Shown: positions 26,759-36,495 of the stretch, one piece after another
How positions within the stretch are numbered: position 1 is the first letter of the stretch
Layout: every line of letters begins with the position of its first letter
Source of the DNA: G963677445 sp963677445
GTDB taxonomy: Bacteria > Bacteroidota > Ignavibacteria > Ignavibacteriales > Melioribacteraceae
Reading direction: 5' to 3'
DNA: 64,000 nt
Assembly: GCA_963677445.2 (NCBI GenBank)
Contig: CAXXGF010000061.1
Span: 1 to 64,000 of the forward strand
The notes under the pieces: model-generated
Databases searched by the model: none
Told to the model about the DNA's origin: nothing
Seen by the model: only the letters and a program-made list of their open reading frames with translations
Translations under genes and position numbers: made by a program

Positions 26759-27975
26759 CTTCGTATTTAACGTGAGTCCGAAATAAGAAGATAGAACAAT
26801 CCTGTGTGGAAATACACAGTAACTGACGGCACACCAGGTTAGTCAGCTTCACCCTATTTTACCAATACTTTATCCCTGGCGGAACAATAGTAGTACAAAA
26901 TATTTATTACGGAGCTCCTGACATCACGTATATTTGAAATGCAACCATTATATCATTTTCTTTCATAGAATGACAAAATAATAAAAGTAAGAATTCTTCG
27001 TTATCCTCTCTCAATATTGTTTTTATCTTTTAAAGCGACATTAAAAAAAAATCGTTAAGAAAATCAAATGAACGTTGCGTTAAAAAAGGAAAGCTGTTTG
27101 AGGCACATCTCTTTTTATATGGCGAGTTCTTTCATTTTAGCGAAATGAATTGATTTTCAGCTTATTTTTTTGCAGTCTTGACTTTTTTTGCCTGCTCGCC
27201 GAAGGAGAGTTACTTTTTGTGTCTCCAGAGGAGTCCTATGGACAAGACAAAAAATAAGGGCATTTTTAATAAAATATATTCGGTAAGATTATTGACAATT
27301 CCCATTGGTTCCCGCTTTGCCGGTTGATGTAATTTTCAAATTATTTCACGCAAAGAAAAATAATAAACGCAATTCTTTTTAACAGAATTTCTAACACCAG
27401 TCGCATGCGCGTATACGCAACAAAAAAAATATGTCTCTATATTTCAATACGTTATGTTTCTGATGTCAGGAGTCCTGTATTAAATGTCTCGATGCTTAAT
27501 TCGAATTCGGGTTACAGAAAAATAAATTCAGAACTCCTGATCCCGATAATAAAAAACAATAACTTACATGAATTCATTCGCAAAATAATAACGTAGAAAA
27601 TCTGACAAGAAAACAACTTGTGCAGGTCTTTTTTTATCTTGTCGAAATCATGTTTGGAACCTATACATTTATATTGTATTATTTTCAAGAATGATATAAT
27701 TTGAACGCCATTTTATGCATCTCCTCCAGAGATATTTTCCAAAAATTCCGCGATTTCATTTTATGAGAGGAAAGTAGTTCTAAATTCCGATATGCGGTGG
27801 TATATCATCAGTTAAAAAAAAGGGGACTGACCGGCGGCCATTCCCCTGTGCGTGTGAGTGACTGTTGAGCAAATAAACTTTAAGATGAGCCCTCCGGACT
27901 GGCAAATCCGGAAGGCTTAAATAAATGGGAGTAATAAATATGCTATCTAATTTTTTTATTGTTTTTCGAACAGCG
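26759..27975. other. 1.2-kb repeat-bearing gap
   Basis: No intact gene; short frames lack motifs and overlap repeats. Segment 27526-27593 (ttcagaactcctgatcccg, then aataacttacatg and attcattcgcaaaataa) is closely matched at 47949-48014. Segment 27748-27780 (gcgatttcattttatgagagg, quoted in part) is matched at 48241-48273. Around 26824-26870 the gacggcacacca motif recurs at about 48870. At 27889-27916 a 10-bp hairpin (gccctccgga / tccggaaggc, one G-U) sits 60 bp past the TonB receptor stop and may be its terminator. Confidence 0.5.
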
Positions 27976-30300
27976 TCAGAACTCCGTTCCCAAACCAAAG
28001 TAAACATATCGCGGCAATTGCGGGCCATACAAATATGCCGGATCCCTGTCGGCGCCAACGCCCAGGTCGTCCTGGTATGAATCGAATAGATTTTTAACTC
28101 CGAGTGTGATTTTCCCGCCGAAATTATCAAACATCGGCGCCTTATAAGAAAGGCCGAGATCAAATTCAAAGAATACCTTGTCAGGCTCTGCAATCTCTTC
28201 GGTCGATTCATTCGGGACAACCATTTTACCGGTGTATTTCATTGCTGAAAAAAGATTTACCCTTTCATGAACATCATATATCAGCCTTATATATCCGTAA
28301 GTATCAGGTGTTCTCAGAAATTTATCGGTTGATTTTCCATCGAATATTTCCTGTTCGGAATCATATTTGCCGGTTTTATAAGTTACCCCGGCTCTTATTT
28401 CAAGCTCACTTAATGGTTTCAATCCCATATCAATCTCAACACCGCTTACTTTCGCGCCATCCGAATTATAACGTTCCCAAAGAATAAGATCGGTAGTGTT
28501 ATTTTCAACCGGACGAGTCGAAAAGGCGTCATCCAGAGATGTATAAAATCCTGTTATCCCGAATAAAAAGGCGACATCCCCAAAGAATCCCTGGTATTCA
28601 AAACCGGCTGTTACCGACTTGCTGCTTTCCTCCCTGAGACCGGGTATGTTTCTGATAACTCTCTGCTCGCCGCCAAGAGATTCAATATGGAGGTCTTCAT
28701 CAAAGGTCGCCGGAGGTTTAAATCCTGTGCTGAAAGAAGCCCGGAAATCCACCCCTTCAATTGCTTCCCATTTTACATTTATTCTCGGACTTATAATCGG
28801 ATCATCAAGCTCTGAATGTTTATCGACCCTTGCTCCGGCCACAACATTCAGGTGATTATTCATCAGGGAAATATCATCCTGAAGATAAGCGCCGAAATTG
28901 TTATGGCTGTGATCAATGTGATAACGTGGATCTTTTACCGAACTATCTTCAAGTTTATCGTTAAAATATTCGAATCCGGCTGTAAATTTGTTTATCCCGA
29001 CGAGGAGATTTGTCCTTCCACCCAAATTTTGGGTGATATTATCTGTAGCTCCGTAAAAATCAAGCGCCGCTACCTGTTCCTCATTTGAGATCATTCCATC
29101 TCCATCTTCATCGGCCAGGCCGCCATAATAAGAATCGCGTTTAACCTTGCTGAGTGAATAGAACAAACTATAGTCCAGAGTATTTCCGAAAGAATGCTCC
29201 CATCTGACTTTTCCTCCCCATCTTTCATGTTCCAGCCATTCAGCTATATCGGCTTCATGCTGAGGCAGATTAAAATCATTGCCGCCGCGGCGTTCTTCAT
29301 GAATCCGGTGAAAACTTATATTTAGTTGATTGTTAATATTTGGTTTATAGAACCAGTTAAAGCCGATAGTTTCATCGCTCAATTGTCCCAGCTCCGAATA
29401 GCCGTCATCATTACGGTCATATTCGGCGCGATTTCTTGCCGAGCCAAAGATAAATGCTCCTGTCCGGCCATCTTTTGAAACAAGCTCAGACATTATCCCT
29501 ATCTGGTTGTCCAGTTTATCCTCAATTGAACGGCCAAGGTAATTCACTCTTGTACGGTTTGTCTGTGGTTTCTGCGATATAATATTTATTGTTCCGGCAA
29601 TTGCCCCGGCGCCATAAAGTGAAGATCCGCCACCTTTTACAACTTCAAGCTGCCCGATCATTTCCTGTGGGAATTGTTCGAGAGCGTAAACTCCGGCAAG
29701 CGAACTTACCATCGGATCGCCATCCATAAGTATCTGTGAATATTTTCCTTCAAATCCCAGTATTCTTACCTGTGTAAAGTTACAGTTCTGGCAGTTATTC
29801 TCAACCCTTACTCCTGTCTGAAGTCCGAGCGCTTCGGCCAGGTTGGAGGATTTTGTTCTCTCAATCAATTTTCTCGGTATCACCTCTGTTTTTACAGGTG
29901 ATTCTTCAAAAAGATAGGGTGTCGCGGTGCCGGTGATAACAACTGTTCCGGTTTCATAAAAGGACGGTCTCAGACGGAATTCAACAGTTGTCGTTTCACT
30001 CTCCCTTACCTCAATTGATTGATTTCCTGATTCGTAACCAACCATTGAGGCAATAAGTCTGTAACTGCCGGTTGGAACAACTCTTAATAAAAATTCACCA
30101 TTTTTATCAGTGGCTACCCCAATCGTGGTATTCTGCAAAAAAACATTCACACCGGGGATTTGGTTGCCCTCGGTATCTGTAACTCTTCCTTCAATAGAAC
30201 CTGTCGAGATATTTTTCTTTTCGGCGCCAGGTTTTTCAGTCGCTAATAGTGCGAGATTCAGCAATGCGGTCATTACCGATATATATAAAATGAATTTCAT
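27976..30300 (-). CDS. TonB-dependent receptor with CxxC motif in the plug
   Basis: 774 residues. A signal peptide (about 1-20) is followed by a carboxypeptidase-regulatory-like domain (about 33-112, GSIEGRVTDTEGNQIPGVNV), a plug (about 125-245) and a 22-strand-type beta-barrel to the C-terminus, ending RYVYFGLGTEF with a terminal Phe. The plug has VENNCQNCNFTQVRI (two Cys about residues 176-179) and VVKGGGSSLYGAGAIAGTINI, a subfamily signature of Bacteroidota receptors. These import scarce nutrients with TonB-ExbBD energy. The cargo is not determined, but the His-rich membrane protein 70 bp upstream hints at a metal or metal complex. A decayed paralogue lies at 33676-36037. Confidence 0.9.
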   Translation of the reverse strand: MKFILYISVMTALLNLALLATEKPGAEKKNISTGSIEGRVTDTEGNQIPGVNVFLQNTTIGVATDKNGEFLLRVVPTGSYRLIASMVGYESGNQSIEVRESETTTVEFRLRPSFYETGTVVITGTATPYLFEESPVKTEVIPRKLIERTKSSNLAEALGLQTGVRVENNCQNCNFTQVRILGFEGKYSQILMDGDPMVSSLAGVYALEQFPQEMIGQLEVVKGGGSSLYGAGAIAGTINIISQKPQTNRTRVNYLGRSIEDKLDNQIGIMSELVSKDGRTGAFIFGSARNRAEYDRNDDGYSELGQLSDETIGFNWFYKPNINNQLNISFHRIHEERRGGNDFNLPQHEADIAEWLEHERWGGKVRWEHSFGNTLDYSLFYSLSKVKRDSYYGGLADEDGDGMISNEEQVAALDFYGATDNITQNLGGRTNLLVGINKFTAGFEYFNDKLEDSSVKDPRYHIDHSHNNFGAYLQDDISLMNNHLNVVAGARVDKHSELDDPIISPRINVKWEAIEGVDFRASFSTGFKPPATFDEDLHIESLGGEQRVIRNIPGLREESSKSVTAGFEYQGFFGDVAFLFGITGFYTSLDDAFSTRPVENNTTDLILWERYNSDGAKVSGVEIDMGLKPLSELEIRAGVTYKTGKYDSEQEIFDGKSTDKFLRTPDTYGYIRLIYDVHERVNLFSAMKYTGKMVVPNESTEEIAEPDKVFFEFDLGLSYKAPMFDNFGGKITLGVKNLFDSYQDDLGVGADRDPAYLYGPQLPRYVYFGLGTEF

Positions 30301-30370
30301 TTTATTCTCCAGTAAGTAAAGTAAATAATAGTATGCTTAAATATTTAACTGATCAATATAAGTGGATACT

Positions 30371-30760
30371 TCAGCTTACCGGAGGGGCGCGCAGTGAGGT
30401 AGTGCTTTGAAAGGTGTAGGGAAGGGAGTTTAAAAGGTTTTCCCGAAATATTGTGAAAAGAGCCAGGTAAAAAGCTATCACAAACAAAATAAAACTTAAA
30501 GAAATTTTATCTAAAGAGAGGTGTGAATAATATAAAAACTCAATGTTGGTATGTGAATGATTATTCCGGCTTTGTGGAGTTGAGGCTGTTCCGTTGTTGT
30601 TAACGTTTCCAGGGAAAAGATGACTGTGAACTATCTGCCTGCCGTCAGGCAAATAATGGATATGAAGGGTGAAATAGCTGATTAAAAGAAAAGCGAAAAA
30701 TCCGGTTAGAGTTACCGCTCCTATCAGCTTTGTAAATTTATTATATGTCATGTTTCCCAT
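30371..30760 (-). CDS. small His-rich membrane protein upstream of the TonB receptor
   Basis: 129 residues. Two hydrophobic segments (about 14-35 and 85-108) flank a His-rich external loop containing HIHYLPDGRQIVHSHLFPG and NNHSHTNIEF. The C-terminus is RAPPVS. Such proteins often precede TonB receptors in Bacteroidota, and the His clusters suggest metal binding; both points are inference here. A start at the ATG at 30751 (MTYNK) is also possible. It is probably cotranscribed with the receptor, under the palindromic site at 30786-30810. Confidence 0.65.
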   Translation of the reverse strand: MGNMTYNKFTKLIGAVTLTGFFAFLLISYFTLHIHYLPDGRQIVHSHLFPGNVNNNGTASTPQSRNNHSHTNIEFLYYSHLSLDKISLSFILFVIAFYLALFTIFRENLLNSLPYTFQSTTSLRAPPVS

Positions 30761-30785
30761 TTATTCAGATAACTTTGTCATTTTT

Positions 30786-30810
30786 CTTATTTAAACTTAA
30801 TCTAAATAAG
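30786..30810 (-). promoter_or_regulatory. palindromic operator-like site before the metal-uptake-like operon
   Basis: Perfect arms CTTATTTA (30786-30793) and TAAATAAG (30803-30810) with a 9-bp spacer, 25 bp upstream of the His-rich protein start. The inner part TTTAGATTAAGTTTAAA (read on the minus strand) resembles DtxR/MntR-type operators, which would fit metal-dependent control. No regulator is in the window. Confidence 0.4.
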
Positions 30811-31112
30811 GCGCTTTGTCAACATAAAAGAATGTTTTTATCCAAAAAAATCTAATCCTAAAATAAGCAAGAAAAGTAAGTGAATTAACTTTACCCTTTA
30901 TTTACCTTTGCAATATGATAAATCATGGAGATTATCAATTGTTCGCTTGTTTTTAGTGGCGGAATATTGAATTGCGAAATTCAATTAGATGAGCCATATT
31001 CGTACTCGAAAAATTAGCCGGAGAAAATAAAGCCGGGTACGAAGACGATTACGAGAACGATTTTTTCTTAATTTCTTTTTTGTTTCCGGCTTAAACAGTT
31101 TTGGAGGTATAA
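30811..31112. other. divergent intergenic region
   Basis: No gene. It contains a copy of the dispersed element seen at 994-1032 (30999-31043: cgtactcgaaaaattagcc, then ggagaaaataaagccg), followed by gattacgagaacga. The GyrI-like gene start at 31113 has a ttttggaggt ribosome site (31098-31107). Confidence 0.45.
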
Positions 31113-31720
31113 ATGGCAAAAACAGATTATAAAAAAACGCTGAAAGAATTTTACAGGCCGGGAAGAAATCCTGTGATAATCGATGTTCCTGAAATGAATT
31201 ACCTTATGATAGATGGCAAAGGAAATCCAAACAAATCGGAGGAGTTTCAAAATGCTGTTGAAGCCCTCTATGCGGTTTCCTATAAAATAAAGTTTCTGAT
31301 AAAGGAGGATGATGCCGAAAAAGACTATGTAGTGATGCCGCTCGAGGGTCTGTGGTGGGCTGATGACATGACAAAATTCAGCGCCGGTAATAAAGATGAA
31401 TGGTTCTGGAGTGTAATGATAATGCAGCCCCGGTGGTTACGGAAGAAGTTTACAGAGAAGCGTATGGAATAACGGCAAAGAAAAAAAATCCTCCGGCGCT
31501 GCCATTGCTGCGATACGAAAAATATTTCGAAGGAAGTTCTGTTCAGTTGATGCATACCGGCCCCTTTTCCGAAGAGGCCCCGAATATCGAAAGAATGCAT
31601 AAATTTGCCGAAGAAAATGGATACAGCCTCCGTGGAAAACATCATGAAATTTATCTCAGTGATTTCAGGAAAGTTGATCCGGCGAAAATGAAAACTGTGC
31701 TCCGCCAGCCGGTTGCGTGA
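31113..31720 (+). pseudogene. GyrI-like small-molecule-binding protein, frameshifted
   Basis: The first frame (31113-31472) gives MAKTDYKKTLKEFYRPG, then YLMIDGKGNPN, then VMPLEGLWWADD and WSVMIMQP, the conserved first half of the GyrI-like (DUF/COG4832-type) family. The continuation lies in another frame (open 31400-31720) from VVTEEVYREAYGIT to YLSDFRKVDPAKMKTVLRQP, the conserved second half. The break is between about 31425 and 31440, near a C4 run, and one base seems lost. Joined length is about 202 residues, normal for the family. These stand-alone proteins bind or hydrolyse small hydrophobic molecules; their role is poorly known. A sequencing error cannot be excluded. Confidence 0.8.
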
Positions 31721-31890
31721 AAGGCTTAGTCCGTTAATATACACCTTTGATAATTTTTAAGTTTTTTTCTGTTTATTTGCAGCTGAAAGTTATAAATTAT
31801 ATATTCTGCAGGAATTTATTATCCGATTATTTCGGTCCGGAAATTTGAAAGGGAACGGAAAATGTATAATACAAAAAAAAAATCTTCGTA

Positions 31891-32577
31891 ATGCCTGAAA
31901 GTAAAGTTTCGGAACTTGTTTTTGAAAACCCGATGCTTTTATTGCTTATAGATCATTTTGGTCTCGATTTTTTGATTCATGAAAAAACAATACGGGTACT
32001 ATGCCTGGAAAACGGAATTAATGAGAATGTTTTTATTTCTGTCGCTAATCTTTACAATGGTTTCAAATCAATAAATCTGGAAATATTTAATAAAAATGAT
32101 ATTGAGTGCATCATAAAGTTTTTATGGAATTCTCATATTTATTATGAAAATGAAAAATATCCCGAAATTAAAGATCTCATTGTTCTTTCATATGAAAAAA
32201 AAAACCGCGCTGCCGAAATAAAACTTATCGGTCAGTTTTTTGATGAATATTTCGAAGAGGTTAAAGAACACCTTTCATATGAAAACGACACTGCTTTTCC
32301 CTATTTTAAAAAATTACTAAAGGACAATTTTCAGAACATTGATGAAAATTTAAAGGATTTTTCTGTCAAAGAGTACAGCGAACATCATACGGATATTGAA
32401 TCAAAATTAAACGACCTGAAGGCGCTGCTGCTTAAACATATTCCTGTCGATAATGACAGGGTTCTGCGCAGAAAAATTATCACAGCCTTGCTTGAACTGG
32501 AATATGATCTCAATATTCACTCTTTAATTGAAGATACAATCTTAATCCCCCTGATCGAAAAAATTGAAAAGGTATAA
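31891..32577 (+). CDS. hemerythrin-like (HHE) domain protein
   Basis: 228 residues. The N-terminal part (about 10-75, NPMLLLLIDHFGLDF) resembles the ScdA/YtfE-type leader domain but lacks its Cys. The C-terminal four-helix region carries candidate di-iron ligands: HIYYENEKYP, the E/H segment EEVKEHLSYEND, SEHHTDIESKL and HSLIEDTILIPLIEKIE. This arrangement fits hemerythrin/RIC-like proteins, which bind iron and respond to oxygen or nitric oxide. The gene end overlaps the start of a LuxR-type regulator, a pairing seen in Bacteroidota, so the two probably form one sensory unit. Oxygen or NO sensing is inference. Confidence 0.75.
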   Translation: MPESKVSELVFENPMLLLLIDHFGLDFLIHEKTIRVLCLENGINENVFISVANLYNGFKSINLEIFNKNDIECIIKFLWNSHIYYENEKYPEIKDLIVLSYEKKNRAAEIKLIGQFFDEYFEEVKEHLSYENDTAFPYFKKLLKDNFQNIDENLKDFSVKEYSEHHTDIESKLNDLKALLLKHIPVDNDRVLRRKIITALLELEYDLNIHSLIEDTILIPLIEKIEKV

Positions 32578-33235
32578 AAGTTTGAACAGGGCGACACTAA
32601 ATATAGCAGTCTACGAAAACTCTGCCATTATTTTTGAGGGACTCTCCAATATCCTCTCTAAATCAGGTCACTATTATAATATACACAGGATAGACAGCCT
32701 GTCTGAAATTGAAAGATTCGATAATTCAAACAGGCCGGAAGTTATAATAATTAACCCGGACCTGGTTCAGAATATTACAAGAGAATTTATTATTCTCAAA
32801 AAAAAACTTCCGGATACGTTATGGATTGGCTTGGTCTACTCCTATTTTAATCAAAATCTTCTGTCACTTTTTGATGAGCTTATTAATATAACTGACTCAC
32901 CCGGGGTAATTATTAACCTTATCAGCAGGGCAAGAGAAGCAGGTAAAACGAATCACATAAGCGTGGATGAAGAACAACTTTCCGAACGGGAAACAGATGT
33001 GCTGAAATTACTCGTCGCCGGATTATCTAACAAAGAAATTGCCGACAAGCTCTTCATCAGTATTCATACAGTTGTAAGCCACCGGAAAAATATATCACAA
33101 AAAACAGGGATTAAAAGTCAGGCCGGACTTACCATTTACGCGATATCCAGAAAAATAATTCACATCGAAGACTATCAAAAACTGAATACTCCGCATACCG
33201 AATCTAAGCCCCCTTTATTCCAAAAACATATGTAA
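32564..33235 (+). CDS. LuxR-type transcriptional regulator with degenerate receiver-like domain
   Basis: Up to 223 residues from a TTG at 32564 overlapping the hemerythrin stop; a second TTG at 32582, five bases past that stop, is equally likely. Residues about 10-125 resemble a receiver fold (LNIAVYENSAIIFEGLSNIL, RPEVIIINPDL), but the phospho-acceptor Asp pocket looks incomplete, with Asn/Pro before Asp. The C-terminal HTH is clear at about 145-210: LSERETDVLKLLVAGLSNKE, then IADKLFISIHTVVSHRKNI. Translational coupling to the hemerythrin gene suggests the iron protein supplies the signal instead of a kinase. Confidence 0.8.
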   Translation: MKRYKSLNRATLNIAVYENSAIIFEGLSNILSKSGHYYNIHRIDSLSEIERFDNSNRPEVIIINPDLVQNITREFIILKKKLPDTLWIGLVYSYFNQNLLSLFDELINITDSPGVIINLISRAREAGKTNHISVDEEQLSERETDVLKLLVAGLSNKEIADKLFISIHTVVSHRKNISQKTGIKSQAGLTIYAISRKIIHIEDYQKLNTPHTESKPPLFQKHM

Positions 33236-33675
33236 AACAAATTACCCGGTTTTTTTTCGCATACCTCGTAAAATTCAGTATAACCTGCTCCCCATTTATT
33301 GGGATAATACGGGTATTTTTTACCGCTTTTTTAATGATTGTCCCCAAAGGACAGGATAAGATAATTTTAGTCTTAATAATAATTATCTGTTTGGAAGGAC
33401 AAAAAAATGAAAAAGATTACAGGTTTATGATTTAGCAGGGTCACGCCAGCTTATGATGTTTTTTTATATCAAACCCGTAAAGAGTATCAGCCCTATTCAA
33501 AAAACCTGAAAAAAACATTTCGGAAGAAAAACTATTTCAGCTGAATCATATTATTTGATTGGTAATTGATTTTACCGGTGAAAAAGTCCATCTCAAAATG
33601 AAATATCATTTATTAAAGACTTAACACTGACCGTGATAAAAAAATTTTATACATTATACATAACAAGGCACATAA
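33236..33675. other. gap with no intact gene
   Basis: A ribosome site (ttggaagga) and an ATG at 33407 start only MKKITGL before a stop, and the following 200 bp read as broken fragments in several frames. This may be the remains of another gene lost together with the adjacent TonB receptor pseudogene, but I cannot name it. Confidence 0.35.
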
Positions 33676-36037
33676 ATGAAAAAAAATATAATTCCTACCC
33701 GATATTGCTTTTCGGCCAATCATTTTAGCATTGACACTTAGCTCCATATCCATAAAACGCGAAAACAAGGCAAACCTGGAAGGCCCTGTTTCTAATAGGC
33801 AGGGTTGTTTGACGCGGCAAACCGGTGAAACCTTTGACGGGAGTAAAACATTATGATAAAAAAAACACCAAACATAGGAACATCAAACAGGTTGAAGATG
33901 GCTCTTTCGTTATTTTTCCAGGCGCCTGAAAAGAGAAAATTGTTCTCCAGGTATCAATGATTTTCTTATAAACCAATTTATAAAAAACAATAAATATGAA
34001 ACAAAAACAAAACCTGATGACTTGGTTTTTTGAGTTGATACCTTCCACAATAGAAAATGGGCGCAGTTGTTGTTACCGGCACTAATTCAACTCATCTATA
34101 TGAAAAAAGCGCCTGTAAAAAACCGAAAATTATTCCTAAAACTCTTATATCAAAAACAGAAACGCGTATAATCTCGCGCAGGCCCTCGGATTACAAACAG
34201 GAGTCATGGTAGAGAATGACTGCAACAAACTGCAATTTCACCCAGGTCAGAATTTCTGGGATTCGACGGCAAGTATTCACAGCTTCTGATAGATGGGCGA
34301 TCCGGTGATCAGTTTCGCTCGGAGGAGTATATGGTCTTGAACATTACCCCCGGGAAATGATCGAGCAGATTGAGATCGTCAAAGGAGGCGGATCGGCATT
34401 ATATGGCGGAGGAGCTGTCGCCGGCACTATCAATATGATGACGCGGAAACCTTATTCCGATAAAACACAAATTTCATATAACGGAAATTCATTCGAAGGA
34501 GGATATGATCAGCAGATTGGAGTGATCGCGGAAATGGTGAGTGACGATCATAATTCCGGGTTTTATATCTATGGTTCAGCGAGAGACCGGGATTCTTATG
34601 ACAGAAACGGCGACGGTTATACTGAATTGGGTATACTAAAAAATGAGACAATAGGATTTAATGGATTTCTGAAACCTTTTGATAACTCCGAACTTCAGCT
34701 TTCTCTTCACAGAATTTATGAAGAGAGAAGAGGAGGCAGCGAACTTGAAAAACCGGTACATGAAGCCAGAATTTCTGAAATGGTCCGGCATTCGAAATGG
34801 GGAGGTAAAATAAAGTTCATTCATAAGATTAACGCCCTTTTTGATTACAAAATAAATTACGCGTTCAGTTTATTGGAAAGGGAATCCTACTATGGAGGAC
34901 TCGCGGAAGATACACCCGAAGCAAGACTTGAAGCCCTGAATTACTATGGATTTTCAGACAATCCGCTGCATACCGCCGGTATTCAGGCCAATTATTTCCT
35001 GGGTCCAAATTATTTTTCAGTGGGAATTCAGTACGACTACGATAAACTTCTCGATAAAAGTGTCGCGAACGAAGCCTACTATGTTTGATGAAACCTTTAA
35101 AAATCTCGGGCTCTTTCTGCAGGACGAAATATCACTTGATGATGAACAAAACTCCCAGGTTGTCGCGGGCATCAGGTTTGATGACCATTCGGCTCTTGAA
35201 AGCTGGATTATCAGTCCCAGAATTAATATTAAGCATAAACTCTTTGACGCGCTTACACTCCGCGCGGGAATGACCACAGGATTTAAAGCGCCCCAGATTT
35301 TTGATGAGGACCTTCACATTTGTGGTCTCGAAGGAACACAGCGGGTGATCAGAAACTCAGATGGCCTGAAAGAGGAAAAAAGCGCCTCTTATAATTTCAG
35401 CGCTGAATTTCAGGATTTTATTGGCGAAATGCCGGTTCTTTTCGGTATAACCGGTTTTTATACGACATTATCTGATGCCTACACGGATAAATTTATCTCT
35501 TCAGATGGAACGATCGAATATTGGGAACGAATAAATAGCAGCGGCGCGGCTGTGAAAGGAATAGAAATTGATTTTGGAATTAAACCTATTAGCCCCCTTG
35601 AAATCAGAACCGGGTTTACATTCAAAAAGAATCAGTATGATGAGGATGTTGAAGATTTTAATACGAAAGAATTTTTCAGAACTCCTGAAGAGTTTGGTTT
35701 TCTTCGCGCCGGATTAGAACTTAGTCCCACTTTTGACGCGTTTTTCTCCGTTAAATATACAGGGAGTATGTATGTGCCGCATGAGGTTGTCGTTGATTAC
35801 CAGGAAGATCCCCTGCTTGTTTTGACTAAAAGCGAATCATTCCTGGAACTGGATATTTCTTTTACAAAAAAAGTTGAACTATTCAGGGATGTATTCAGCT
35901 CCTTTTCAATCGGGGTAAAAAATCTTACTGACGCCTATCAGAATGATCTTGATTACGGAGTGACCCGGGATCCCGGTTATGTATACGGAACATCACAACC
36001 CAGAACATTTTTCTTCAACGTCGATCTTTCTCTTTAA
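33676..36037 (+). pseudogene. decayed TonB-dependent receptor, paralogue of 27976-30300
   Basis: From an ATG at 33676 the sequence follows the intact receptor piece by piece, but with many frame changes: NIGTSNRLKMALSLF parallels TIGVATDKNGEFLL, FELIPSTIENG then AVVVTGTNSTHLYEKS parallels the FRLRPSFYETG region, and CNFTQVRISG the CxxC plug motif. From 34357 the frame is open (EIVKGGGSALYGGGAVAGTI) to 35088. A further break near 35075-35088 moves it to the frame ending at 36037 (GVTRDPGYVYGTSQPRTFFF). At least five disruptions are needed to rebuild about 770 residues. The barrel part is much better preserved than the N-terminus, so loss began there or was helped by local rearrangement. Confidence 0.85.
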
Positions 36038-36495
36038 TTTTATATAAAAAGATATCAAACAAAATAACCAGAAATCCTTATTGCAGGAAACGGATCATTA
36101 AATCTCTCCGGCTAATAATCTGTTAGTCGGCGCCTTAAATAAATAGTATGGAATTAAATAGTTATTTCTTTGTATTATTACCGATCTCCCCTCGTTCGTA
36201 GCTATATGGAAGCGCCTCTTCTCAAAAATAAGGGGCGCTTTTTTATATTAGGACAACAATTAATGAAGATATATCCAAATAACAACCCGAGCGGAGAGAA
36301 AACCTGTTACTTAACCCGTTTTTTAATAATTCACCATTCAATTAAACCTTTCCTGACATAATTTTGTCCGATACCTTTATTCTAAACTTGTAAAAGTGTT
36401 TATTTGGCACTATTACTTTTAAGATATTGTTACTACTCTTTATTAACGGCATCTAACAGCCGGAAAAACTATTACAGTAAACACGGTTTATAAAT
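36038..36495. other. intergenic region before the efflux operon
   Basis: This holds the terminator at 36210-36245 and then about 240 bp of AT-rich sequence that should include the RND operon promoter; I cannot place it firmly. No gene: the small frame at 36170-36361 overlaps the terminator. Confidence 0.45.
36210..36245 (+). terminator. Rho-independent terminator
   Basis: Arms aagcgcc (36210-36216) and ggcgctt (36234-36240) close a loop of about 17 bases and run into six T residues. It lies 172 bp past the receptor pseudogene and ahead of the efflux operon. Confidence 0.75.
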
